Shown: in pieces, positions 56,715-64,000 of the stretch | Position numbering within the stretch: the stretch's first letter is position 1 | How the letters are laid out: every line of letters begins with the position of its first letter | DNA from: Akkermansiaceae bacterium | Lineage (GTDB): Bacteria; Verrucomicrobiota; Verrucomicrobiia; Verrucomicrobiales; Akkermansiaceae | Direction: 5' to 3' | NCBI GenBank assembly: GCA_025457665.1 | Contig: JALOTY010000003.1 | Coordinates: 62,001 to 126,000, forward strand | Length of the DNA: 64,000 nt | The notes under the pieces: model-generated | Seen by the model: only the letters and a program-made list of their open reading frames with translations | Databases searched by the model: none | What the model was told of the DNA's origin: nothing | Made by a program: the position numbers and the translations under genes

Positions 56715-57706
56715 AACATTCATCCCGATATGGACTCGGTGTGGTGATTGGAAAGTTTCTTCCGCCGCACCGAGGTCACCGGCATCTGATTGAAAGAGCC
56801 CTCTCCCGTTGCGGCAGGGTTGTCGTGATTGTCTGTGGGAAACCCTCGGACCCAATCCCAGGCGAGTTGCGGGCCGATTGGCTGAGGGAAGTCCTACCAG
56901 CGGCGGAGGTGATGTTGATCGATGATCGTTACGATGAGAACGACTCGCGCATCTGGGCGGAAAACACGATTCGGTGGTTAGGTTGTGCGCCGGATGCCGT
57001 TTTCACTTCCGAGGGATATGGTGATGCCTACGCGGGCTATCTTGGATGTGTTCATGAATCGGTCGATCCTGAGCGTGTCCGTTTCCCGTGCAGCGGCACA
57101 GCCGTGCGGTCGGATCCTTTTTCCATGTGGAGCTACATCGATGCTCCGGTTCGTGCGTGGTATGCGAAGCGCATCGTTATCGTCGGCGCGGAGTCGACGG
57201 GGACGACCACCTTGGCGCGCGCTCTGGCCAAGAGGTTCAAAACGGTTTGGGTTCCGGAATTTGGGCGGGAATACAGCCTGGAGAAGCAGAAGCGAGGTCA
57301 AACGGAATGGAACAGTGATGAATTCCTGATGATCGCGCGTGAACAGACCCGTCGAGAGGAGGAGGCGGCTCGTGAGGCAAACCGGATTCTGATTTGCGAC
57401 ACGAATGCTTTCGCTACTCGCTTGTGGCATCGGCGGTACATGGGCTTCGACTTGCCGGAGCTTGCCGAGATATCGTCAACCTGCAGGGTTGATCTGTATC
57501 TTCTCACAGGCGACGAAATTCCTTTTGTTCAAGACGGTCTTCGAGACGGTGAGCACATTCGCCACGAAATGCATCGCTGGTTCGAGATCGACCTTGGCAG
57601 GCAATCCGCTCCGTGGAGGCTGCTTGCGGGCGATTCTGCATTTCGAATATCGCAAGCATGCGGCGTAATCGAGGAGGTCCTGGGACCGATGTCACTTCGT
57701 TTTTGA
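56711..57706 (+). CDS. nadR: NadR-like NMN adenylyltransferase / ribosylnicotinamide kinase
   Basis: 331 aa from ATG 56711. N-terminal nucleotidyltransferase (about 1-145): IGKFLPPHRGHRHLIERAL (HRGH motif) and FPCSGTAVRSDPFSMW. C-terminal kinase (about 152-325): P-loop GAESTGTTTLARAL, VPEFGREYSLEKQ, ILICDTNAFATRLWHRRYMG. It phosphorylates imported nicotinamide riboside to NMN and adenylates NMN to NAD+. The helix-turn-helix repressor domain of enteric NadR is absent; regulation here would be by NrtR. Last gene of the operon; no clear terminator follows. Confidence 0.95.
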   Translation: MKHSSRYGLGVVIGKFLPPHRGHRHLIERALSRCGRVVVIVCGKPSDPIPGELRADWLREVLPAAEVMLIDDRYDENDSRIWAENTIRWLGCAPDAVFTSEGYGDAYAGYLGCVHESVDPERVRFPCSGTAVRSDPFSMWSYIDAPVRAWYAKRIVIVGAESTGTTTLARALAKRFKTVWVPEFGREYSLEKQKRGQTEWNSDEFLMIAREQTRREEEAAREANRILICDTNAFATRLWHRRYMGFDLPELAEISSTCRVDLYLLTGDEIPFVQDGLRDGEHIRHEMHRWFEIDLGRQSAPWRLLAGDSAFRISQACGVIEEVLGPMSLRF

Positions 57707-57819
57707 TTTTCTCCTCGGCTACGGCCGACAGTGGAGTCTCTGAAGGCCATGTAGTAGAGCAGGAAGGGTTTGCAGATATGAATGGGAGTAAACGCCTGTT
57801 TCTGGAGAGTGGATCGTCC

Positions 57820-60800
57820 TCAGTGCTTGAAATATGCAACTCCACTTGAAAAGATCGGCTGGTGTTTGTCGCCGGGGATGTTTTTGGCGACGAGGGGGCC
57901 GGAGCGTTCGGTGTGGCCCATTTTGCCGAGGACGCGGCCGCAGGGGCTGGTGATGCCTTCGATGGCGCCTAGTGAGCCGTTGGGGTTGTGGGCGATGTCC
58001 ATGGAGGGACTGCCATGTTCATCGACGTATTGCGTGGCGATCTGACCGGCGGCGGCGAGTTGGGAGATGATTTCGGCGCTGGCGAGGAAGCGGCCTTCGC
58101 CGTGGGAGAGGGGGATGCTGTGGATGTCGCCCACGCTGCTGTTAGAAAGCCACGGGGAGAGTGTGCTGCTCACGCGGGTGTGGGCGTAGCGGGAGATGTG
58201 GCGGCCGATTTCGTTGTGCACCAAGGTCGGCGCATCCGCGGTGGATTCCCGGATCTCACCATAGGGCACGAGGCCGGTTTTGATGAGAGCCTGGAAGCCG
58301 TTGCAGATGCCGAGGATGAGGCCGTCGCGGTTCTTGAGCAGGTCCATGATGGCATCCGCCACGCGTGGGCTGCGGATGATGGTGGCGATGAACTTGGCCG
58401 AGCCATCGGGTTCATCGCCCGCGCTGAAACCGCCGGGGAACATGAGGATCTGCGATTGGCGGATTTTCTCCGCAAGAGCGGTCAGCGATTCCTCGATGTG
58501 GCGTGCTGTTAGATTGCGGAAGACCAGGATTTCCGCATTGGCCCCGGCTTCGCGGAAGGCTTTGGCGGAGTCGTATTCGCTGTTCGTGCCCGGAAACGCG
58601 GGGATCAAAACCTTGGGTTTTGAAGAGTGCCGGGTGATCGGTGATCGGTGATCGGTGGACGAGTAGGGTTTGACCGCCAAGTCGCCAAGATCTCTAAGAT
58701 TTTTGGTCTCCGGTTTGGTTGGATAGACGGGTTCCAGAGTCGATTCCCAGGCGGCTTGCAGGTCGGTGAGCGGGTGGGATTCGCCGTTGAGGACGAGGGT
58801 GGGATCGGCGGTGGTGTGGCCGATGAGGGTGGCACCGAGTGAGGCGGGGAGGTCTTCCGTGTGTTCGATCAGGAAGGTGAAGTAGGCTTTGTTGAAGAGA
58901 GATGTGGACGAGACGTCCACACTCCTTAGGCCGATGCGGTTGCCGAAGCAGCACTTGGCCAGCGCGGCGGCGAGGCCGGGGGCACCGATGTGGTGGAGGG
59001 AGAGGAGCTTGCCGTTCTGGTTGAGTTGATAGAGCGCCTCGGCGTGTTGCTTCAGCGCATCGAAGTCCGGGAGTTGATCGGCATCTATCGGGATTTCGAG
59101 AATCGAGACCTTGGAGCCCGATTTCTTGAACTCCGGCGAGAGCGCGAGGCTGGCTTTGCCGGGGGCGAGGGCGAAGGAGACGAGGGTGGGGGGGACGTCG
59201 AGTTCATTGAAGGAACCGGACATCGAGTCCTTGCCACCGATGGCGGCGAGGCGCAGCGAGTGCTGGGCATGGAAGGCTCCTAACAATGCAGCGAAGGGCA
59301 GGCCCCAGCGTTTGGGATCGGTGCCCAGTTTGGGGAAATACTCTTGCAGCGTGAGCCGGATGTCCGAGAGCCGCGCGCCCGAGGCCACGGCCTTGCAGAC
59401 GGATTCGGTGACGGCATAAACCGCGCCGTGGAAGGGGGATTGCTCGGAGATGTGGGGATCGAAGCCCCAGGCCATGTGGGTGCAGACGTCGGTGTTTCCC
59501 TCTAACAGCGGAAGCTTTGCCACCATCGCATCCGGCGGGGTGATTTGGTGTTTTCCACCGAAGGGCCAGAGGACTGTGCCTGCGCCGACGGAGCCATCGA
59601 ACATTTCGCCGAGGCCGCGTTGGGAGCAGAAGTTGAGGGAACTCAGGTGATCAGTGATCGGTGAGCGGTGATCGGTGGGAGAGGGTGACGCTAGCGTGCC
59701 TGTTTCGAGTGAGGAGCTTGTGAGGTCTTCGACTTGTTCCGTTTTGATTGAACTGCCAGCCTTTTGACCTGCTCGATGGACTCGCTCAAGGGCCTCAATG
59801 ACTGGGATGCCAGCAGCGCCGAGGCTTTCTCTGAGTTCCTGCGGTGTGATTCGCTGAGATACAGTGGAGTGTTCATGATTGGAAGATAGAGGGGGTGTCA
59901 AGATGCCGAGAGCTGGTAGGTCAGAGGCTTTCTGGACATGCACCTTGGCGGATTGTTGGACGCCGTTGGTGTTGAGGAAGGCGCGGGAGAGGTTGACGAT
60001 GGTTTTGCCGCGCCAGGTCATGATGAGGCGGCCGGAGTCGGTGACGTCGGCGACGTGGACGCATTCGAGGTTTTCCTTGTCGGCCTCAGCGATGAAGTAG
60101 TCGATTTCACCGGGATCGACGCAGACGGCCATGCGTTCCTGGGATTCGGAAATGGCAAGTTCGGTGCCATCGAGTCCGTCGTATTTCTTCGGCACGGCAT
60201 CGAGGTGGATGACGAGCGATGGGGCAATTTCACCGATGGCGACGGAGACACCGCCGGCACCGAAGTCGTTGCAGATTTTGATTTTCCGGGTGAGTTCCGG
60301 ATTGCGGAAGAGGCGCTGGATTTTGCGTTCGGTGGGGGCATCGCCCTTCTGGACTTCGGCGGAGTTTTCGAGGGCGGTATCGGTATGTTCCTTGGAGGAT
60401 CCGGTGGCGCCGCCGACACCATCGCGGCCGGTGCGTCCGCCGATGAGGAGGATCACATCGCCGGGAGCCGGGCTGCCGCGGAAGACCTGGGAGCGTGGGG
60501 CGGCGGCGACGACGGCACCGATTTCGAGACGTTTTGCGACGTATCCCGGATGATAGACTTCCGCGACCTGGCCGGTGGCGAGGCCGATCTGGTTGCCGTA
60601 GGAGGAATAACCGTGGGCGGCAACCTGGCAGATTTTCTTCTGTGGGAGCTTGCCGGGAAGGGTTTCAGAGAACGGGGTGAGGGGATTGCCCGCGCCGGTG
60701 ACGCGCATGGCCTGATAGACGTAGGATCGACCGGAAAGCGGATCGCGAATGCAGCCGCCGAGGCAGGTGGCGGCGCCGCCGAAAGGTTCGATTTCTGTGG

Positions 60801-61758
60801 GGTGGTTGTGAGTCTCGTTTTTGAACATCACGAGCCATTCCTCCTCCGGCGCGCCATCGATGGAAACGGGGACGACGATGGAGGCGGCGTTCACCTCTTC
60901 GGAAACTTCGAGGTTGTCGAGTTCGCCGGAGGCTTTCAGCTCGCGCATGCCAATGAGGGCGATGTCCATGAGCGTGACCGGCTTTTCCTCGCGGCCAAGG
61001 CTCTTTCTAACAGACTGATAGGTTTCCCACGCGCGGGCGGCGGGGCCGGCGGGGTCATCGAAGGTGACTTCCTCGATCTTTGTGAGGAAAGTGGTGTGGC
61101 GGCAGTGGTCGGACCAGTAGGTATCGAGCATTTTCAGCTCGGTGATGCTGGGATCGCGCTTTTCCTCATCGCGGAAATAGGCCTGGCAGAAAGCGACGTC
61201 TGCGGCGGTCATGGCGAGACCGAACTCGGAGCGGATCGTGGCGGGGTCGGCCGTGGTGAACCCATCGAGGACTCGCACGTCCGCCGGGGCATGAGGAGCT
61301 TGCCGGAGAGGTTCGCCGCTGACCGGGATTTCATGGGAATCCACGGCATTGATGACGAAGCTCTTGATGGCGGTGATTTGATCCGCGCTCAGTTCGCCCT
61401 TGAGGACGATGACCTTGGCGGAAAACACCGTGGGGCGTTCCTTGCCGGTGAGGATTTGAATGCACTGGGCGGCGGAGTCGGCGCGTTGGTCGAATTGACC
61501 GGGAAGGTATTCGACCGCGAAGGCGGTTTCATCGGCCCCCAGCGTGAGTTCGGCGGAGAGGTCATCGACCTGCGGCTCGGAAAGAATGTGGCTGGCGGCT
61601 TCCTGGAATTCTGCGGCGCTGAGACCATCGATATCATAGCGCTGGACCACGCGAAGCGAGCGGAGGCCGGGCAGAGTGAGCGACTCCTGAAGCTGGTGAA
61701 GGAAGTGGCGGGCTTCGGAAGCGTGTTCGGCCTTTTTTTCGACAAAAATGCGGTGCAT
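57820..61758 (-). CDS. purL: Phosphoribosylformylglycinamidine synthase, single-chain
   Basis: 1312 aa. It converts FGAR to FGAM with ATP and glutamine in purine synthesis. N-terminal PurS-like part (about 1-150), then TYWSDHCRHTTFLTKIEEV (about residue 208), the Gly-rich GDVILLIGGRTGRDGVGGAT and NFCSQRGLGEMFDGSVGAG, a second AIRS-like half, and a C-terminal glutaminase with Cys in LILGICNGFQALIKTGLVPY (about residue 1145). In-frame heptamer-repeat DNA occurs in two linkers (residues about 689-704 and 1033-1041). The gene is otherwise complete. It follows nusB by 84 bp and ends convergently with nadR. Confidence 0.95.
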   Translation of the reverse strand: MHRIFVEKKAEHASEARHFLHQLQESLTLPGLRSLRVVQRYDIDGLSAAEFQEAASHILSEPQVDDLSAELTLGADETAFAVEYLPGQFDQRADSAAQCIQILTGKERPTVFSAKVIVLKGELSADQITAIKSFVINAVDSHEIPVSGEPLRQAPHAPADVRVLDGFTTADPATIRSEFGLAMTAADVAFCQAYFRDEEKRDPSITELKMLDTYWSDHCRHTTFLTKIEEVTFDDPAGPAARAWETYQSVRKSLGREEKPVTLMDIALIGMRELKASGELDNLEVSEEVNAASIVVPVSIDGAPEEEWLVMFKNETHNHPTEIEPFGGAATCLGGCIRDPLSGRSYVYQAMRVTGAGNPLTPFSETLPGKLPQKKICQVAAHGYSSYGNQIGLATGQVAEVYHPGYVAKRLEIGAVVAAAPRSQVFRGSPAPGDVILLIGGRTGRDGVGGATGSSKEHTDTALENSAEVQKGDAPTERKIQRLFRNPELTRKIKICNDFGAGGVSVAIGEIAPSLVIHLDAVPKKYDGLDGTELAISESQERMAVCVDPGEIDYFIAEADKENLECVHVADVTDSGRLIMTWRGKTIVNLSRAFLNTNGVQQSAKVHVQKASDLPALGILTPPLSSNHEHSTVSQRITPQELRESLGAAGIPVIEALERVHRAGQKAGSSIKTEQVEDLTSSSLETGTLASPSPTDHRSPITDHLSSLNFCSQRGLGEMFDGSVGAGTVLWPFGGKHQITPPDAMVAKLPLLEGNTDVCTHMAWGFDPHISEQSPFHGAVYAVTESVCKAVASGARLSDIRLTLQEYFPKLGTDPKRWGLPFAALLGAFHAQHSLRLAAIGGKDSMSGSFNELDVPPTLVSFALAPGKASLALSPEFKKSGSKVSILEIPIDADQLPDFDALKQHAEALYQLNQNGKLLSLHHIGAPGLAAALAKCCFGNRIGLRSVDVSSTSLFNKAYFTFLIEHTEDLPASLGATLIGHTTADPTLVLNGESHPLTDLQAAWESTLEPVYPTKPETKNLRDLGDLAVKPYSSTDHRSPITRHSSKPKVLIPAFPGTNSEYDSAKAFREAGANAEILVFRNLTARHIEESLTALAEKIRQSQILMFPGGFSAGDEPDGSAKFIATIIRSPRVADAIMDLLKNRDGLILGICNGFQALIKTGLVPYGEIRESTADAPTLVHNEIGRHISRYAHTRVSSTLSPWLSNSSVGDIHSIPLSHGEGRFLASAEIISQLAAAGQIATQYVDEHGSPSMDIAHNPNGSLGAIEGITSPCGRVLGKMGHTERSGPLVAKNIPGDKHQPIFSSGVAYFKH
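58634..58657. repeat. In-frame GTGATCG heptamer repeat inside purL (copy A)
   Basis: GTGATCG is repeated three times exactly (58634, 58641, 58648). Three units are 21 bp, so the reading frame is kept. On the coding strand it gives the peptide TDHRSPIT. It lies in the linker just before the glutaminase domain of PurL. Confidence 0.92.
58903..58921. repeat. Palindrome inside purL
   Basis: TGTGGACG-AGA-CGTCCACA is an 8-bp perfect inverted repeat with a 3-nt centre. It encodes part of SVDVSST in PurL (about residue 946). Its strong hairpin form is unlike the surrounding coding sequence. Confidence 0.85.
59647..59674. repeat. In-frame GTGATCG-type heptamer repeat inside purL (copy B)
   Basis: Four heptamers (GTGATCA, GTGATCG, GTGAGCG, GTGATCG) start at 59647, 59654, 59661 and 59668. 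The coding strand gives the peptide DHRSPITDH, nearly the same as copy A one kilobase away. It lies in a long, otherwise poorly conserved linker (residues about 640-705). Confidence 0.9.
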
Positions 61759-61842
61759 GGGCGGGTCCTCGCGGTGGAAGGGGGCGAGGTTAGCGGGTGG
61801 CCCGGGGAGCGCAAGGCGCGGGAGGGAAAAAGGCGACAGCGA

Positions 61843-62727
61843 CTAGGCCTTGGCGACCTTGTCGAGCACGCCATTGACGAAGCGCGGGGAATCGGAGGTG
61901 CCAAAGGTGCGGGCAAGCTCGATGGCTTCATTGATCGCCACCGGGGCAGGAACCTCGGCATCAAACAGGATTTCCCAGGTGGCGAGGCGGAGGATGGCAC
62001 GATCGATGGGATCGACGCGTTCCGGCGCGTAGTTCTCGATGACGGCAAAAAGGGCCTGATCGACCTCGGCTTTCCGGGCGAGGACGGCATCGACGAGAGC
62101 ATCGACCTTGCTGCGGAGTTCGCGGAGCGAAAGCGTGCATTCGCGGACCTTGCGGAGTTCCGGTTGATCGGGGAAATCCTCGGGGTGTTCGAGCATGCGG
62201 ACGCGATCGGAAATCCGGTCGAGCCGGCTCATGGCACCGACGAGTGGCTCAAGGCGCGGGCGGAGATCCGGGCGGTCATCGAGCAAGCTGCCGAAGCCTT
62301 TGCGGCTGGCCAAGAGTTCGCGATTGATGAGGAAAAGCTTCTCGATGGCCGGTTCGAGCTGGGCGACGACAGCCTCGTCATCGCCATCCCGCGGGATGCG
62401 TGCGGTGGCCGTCATGGCGGCGGACCATTCCGATTCCAGCACGGCGATGCGGCGCAGCAGGGTGGCGCTGGATTCCAGGGAGGGATCGGCCTTCAAGGTC
62501 GCGAGGGCGGCGGGGAAACGGGCTTCGAAGGCCTCGTGGCGCTCTTCCCGGGCGAGTTGGAGGTGATGGAGCGTTTTCCAGGTGGCGACTGCGAGACCGC
62601 GCCGATCCGACTCGGTGACGAACTGCCAGAAGGGCTCACGCAGCGCGGCGGGATCGCTTCCGCCTTCGAGGTCGGCAGAGTAGAGAAACTGGATCGCTGC
62701 CTCGCGGATCTGTCGGCGACTGGGCAT
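61843..62727 (-). CDS. nusB: NusB-like transcription factor with large central insertion
   Basis: 294 aa; NusB is normally about 140. The N-terminal RRQIREAAIQFLYSADLEGG (residues 4-23) and C-terminal ENYAPERVDPIDRAILRLAT, WEILFDAEVPAPVAINEAIE and FVNGVLDKVAK (about 225-292) match the two ends of the NusB helical fold. Between them lie about 150-170 helix-rich residues with no recognised motif. NusB with NusE and other factors drives rRNA antitermination. Its ATG overlaps the ribH stop by one base, a common ribH-nusB arrangement. Confidence 0.88.
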   Translation of the reverse strand: MPSRRQIREAAIQFLYSADLEGGSDPAALREPFWQFVTESDRRGLAVATWKTLHHLQLAREERHEAFEARFPAALATLKADPSLESSATLLRRIAVLESEWSAAMTATARIPRDGDDEAVVAQLEPAIEKLFLINRELLASRKGFGSLLDDRPDLRPRLEPLVGAMSRLDRISDRVRMLEHPEDFPDQPELRKVRECTLSLRELRSKVDALVDAVLARKAEVDQALFAVIENYAPERVDPIDRAILRLATWEILFDAEVPAPVAINEAIELARTFGTSDSPRFVNGVLDKVAKA

Positions 62728-63224
62728 CAGCGGGACGATTCGAGCGGCATCGTGCGGTCGAGTTCATGGAAGACATCGACCATGGAAGCGGCGGCGCGGG
62801 CGGCCTCGCGACCGCGGTTGAGGTTGGCGCCGATGCAGCGGGCGTAGGCTTGTTTTTCGTCTTCGACGAGGAGGACTTCATTGATCACCGGGACCTTGTG
62901 CTGGATGGCCAGGGTTTGGAGGGCATCGGTGACCGAGCGGGCGACGAGATCGGCGTGGGCGGTGGCACCGCGGATGATCACGCCGAGACCGATCACGGCG
63001 GCGGGGCGGAGCCTCTGGAGGACGGCGGCGGCGGCCACGGGGACTTCGAAGGCACCGGGGACCCGGATGAGATCGATGCGGGTGGCGGGCATCAGCTCAC
63101 CGAGTTCGGCGACCGTGTTATCCACCAGGGCATCGGCGAATTGTTCGTTGTATTTCGCGGCGACGATGCAGACGCGCACGCGGGGTCCGATGATTCTGGG
63201 TTTGGGCGGGAGCGCCGTGGACAT
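62727..63224 (-). CDS. ribH: 6,7-dimethyl-8-ribityllumazine synthase
   Basis: 165 aa. It condenses 5-amino-6-ribitylamino-uracil with dihydroxybutanone phosphate in riboflavin synthesis. Motifs: VCIVAAKYNEQFADALVDNT, VPGAFEVPVAAAAVLQRL, GATAHADLVARSVTDALQ (catalytic His). The region PVINEVLLVEDEKQA is a variant of the usual PVxFGVLTxxxxxQA. The stop overlaps nusB by one base, so the pair are co-translated. Confidence 0.94.
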   Translation of the reverse strand: MSTALPPKPRIIGPRVRVCIVAAKYNEQFADALVDNTVAELGELMPATRIDLIRVPGAFEVPVAAAAVLQRLRPAAVIGLGVIIRGATAHADLVARSVTDALQTLAIQHKVPVINEVLLVEDEKQAYARCIGANLNRGREAARAAASMVDVFHELDRTMPLESSR

Positions 63225-63276
63225 GGCGTTGCTATGGTGGGAGGTGATGGAAATGTCAACGAAGAGGGGCCGCGGA

Positions 63277-64000
63277 TTATGAAGAGGCGGTCTTCACCAG
63301 CAGGCCTTTTTTGCGGGCGGTGCGCAGGGTGCGGGCGAAAAGGGCACCGGCGGCGGCCATGTAGAGGAAGTTGAGCCCGGCGGCGAGAAGCAGGCTTTTG
63401 GCATCGATTTCCCCACGGGAGAGCAGATCGCGCATGCCTTCGAAGACATGGGCCGCCGGCATGGACAGGGCGATCGATTGCATCCAGCCGGGAAGGACAT
63501 CGACCCCGTAAAAAACGCAGGCGAAGGGCTGGACCATGAAGGGAATCGCCCAGGCCAACGATTCCGCGCCGTGGCCCCAGCGGAGCACGAGGGCGGTGGA
63601 AACGATGCCGAGCGTCCAGCCGAACATCATCAGGTTCCCGTAAAACGCGAAGAGCAACCACTCGAACTGGAAGAGCTGGAAGGAATAGGCGAGCGCAGCG
63701 ATGCCAGCCATGGCCAAGGCGGTGACGGCGACCCGCAGGAAGCCCACCGCGAAGCTGGCGGCGAGGTATTCCGTCATGCGGATGGGCGCGGCGAAAATGT
63801 TCAGCAGGTTGCGGGTCCAGACATCTTCGAGGAAAGAAATCGCCACCCCTTGCTGCGAACGGAAGAGGGCGTCCCAGAGGATGATGGCACCGATGAAAAA
63901 GGTGACAAATTTCTGAAAGCCATCGTTCGCCAGCCCGGCCTGTTTCTGGAGGAACATCGTGACGAAACCCCAGAGCAGCAACTGGACGATGGGCCAAAAG
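63277..64000 (-). CDS. ABC-2 type transporter permease, N-terminus cut by window edge
   Basis: The frame is open to the right edge (visible FWPIVQLLLWGFVTMFLQKQ...), with about six hydrophobic helices. VWTRNLLNIFAAPIRMTEYL and SMPAAHVFEGMRDLLSRGE are typical of ABC-2 permeases of the NodJ/DrrB kind. Its ATPase gene would lie beyond the window. It precedes ribH on the same strand by 52 bp. A TTG at 63981 is in frame but is unlikely to be the true start. Confidence 0.88.
   Translation of the reverse strand, partial: FWPIVQLLLWGFVTMFLQKQAGLANDGFQKFVTFFIGAIILWDALFRSQQGVAISFLEDVWTRNLLNIFAAPIRMTEYLAASFAVGFLRVAVTALAMAGIAALAYSFQLFQFEWLLFAFYGNLMMFGWTLGIVSTALVLRWGHGAESLAWAIPFMVQPFACVFYGVDVLPGWMQSIALSMPAAHVFEGMRDLLSRGEIDAKSLLLAAGLNFLYMAAAGALFARTLRTARKKGLLVKTASS

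Noticed and set aside
48967..57706. Prophage origin of the NAD+ operon
   Set aside because: Phages carry similar NAD+ gene sets, but no phage structural, lysis, integrase or tRNA-att feature was found here.
57707..57819. Possible small gene or terminator after nadR
   Set aside because: Only a 4-bp stem and short ORFs antisense to purL are visible.
58634..59674. Heptamer repeats as a CRISPR array
   Set aside because: Units are 7 bp with no spacers and lie in a coding frame.
59938..62847. 969-residue open frame on the plus strand
   Set aside because: It lies antisense to purL and nusB, is Gly/Glu/Asp/Phe-rich as expected for mirrored GC-rich genes, and has no domain motif.

Overview
The window is a 64 kb piece of a GC-rich bacterial chromosome carrying mostly single-copy core genes. 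Gene styles (MoxR/DUF58/BatA operon with a large secreted partner, many lone secreted or lipoprotein genes, POT transporter with a large insertion, FecR/CHASE2-cyclase group) and a VPAPDLL-type secreted protein suggest Verrucomicrobiota, probably Verrucomicrobiales (Luteolibacter/Haloferula-like). This placement is an inference. There is no rRNA, CRISPR array, insertion sequence or phage structural gene. One tRNA (His) was found.

Layout. 1-6.4 kb: minus-strand operon of a large secreted protein, MoxR ATPase, DUF58 protein and a BatA-like VWA protein cut by the left edge. 6.4-8.4 kb: UDP-glucose dehydrogenase and SufT-like protein. 8.4-13 kb: AsmA-like protein, RppH and secreted or anchored unknowns. 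13-17 kb: PTS EIIA, ArgS and a CBS-type inorganic pyrophosphatase. 17-18 kb: BrnT/BrnA toxin-antitoxin overlapping a VanZ gene. 18-22.7 kb: FecR protein, outer-membrane barrel, CHASE2 adenylate cyclase, DUF3307 protein and a cyclic-nucleotide-binding protein, a likely cAMP signalling set. 22.8-23.6 kb: a BlaI-type repressor fused to a histone-H1-like Lys/Ala tail. 23.7-33.4 kb: thioredoxin-like protein, LysM lipoprotein, TatD, POT transporter, FabH, LysS, bL36, TcdA, photolyase and an AP2-like small protein. 33.7-36.3 kb: tRNA-His, RNase III, RsfS and CinA. 36.3-36.6 kb: a gap with DnaA-box-like sites. 36.5-41 kb: HisH, HisB, a secreted protein and a YyaL-like lipoprotein. 41-46.3 kb: ParA-like ATPase, Pro-rich roadblock-like protein and a TerB/ABCG fusion. 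46.5-48.9 kb: FtsH with a duplicated extracytoplasmic module.

The most notable region is 48.97-57.7 kb. It is a nine-gene, tightly coupled plus-strand operon with visibly more AT-rich, differently biased sequence than its flanks. Its genes are an NrtR-type Nudix regulator with a 21-bp palindrome just upstream, PncB, KptA fused to an uncharacterised ADP-ribosylation/crystallin-J1-like domain, an ADP-ribosylglycohydrolase, NadE, a macro-domain protein, PncA, PnuC and NadR. Together they would import nicotinamide riboside, salvage nicotinamide and nicotinate to NAD+, and process ADP-ribose products of NAD+-consuming reactions.

57.8-64 kb: a single-chain PurL carrying in-frame heptamer repeats, a double-length NusB, RibH and an ABC-2 permease cut by the right edge. 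A recurring 7-mer (TGTTAGA/TCTAACA) appears 14 times, inside genes, in different reading frames and often with rare codons.
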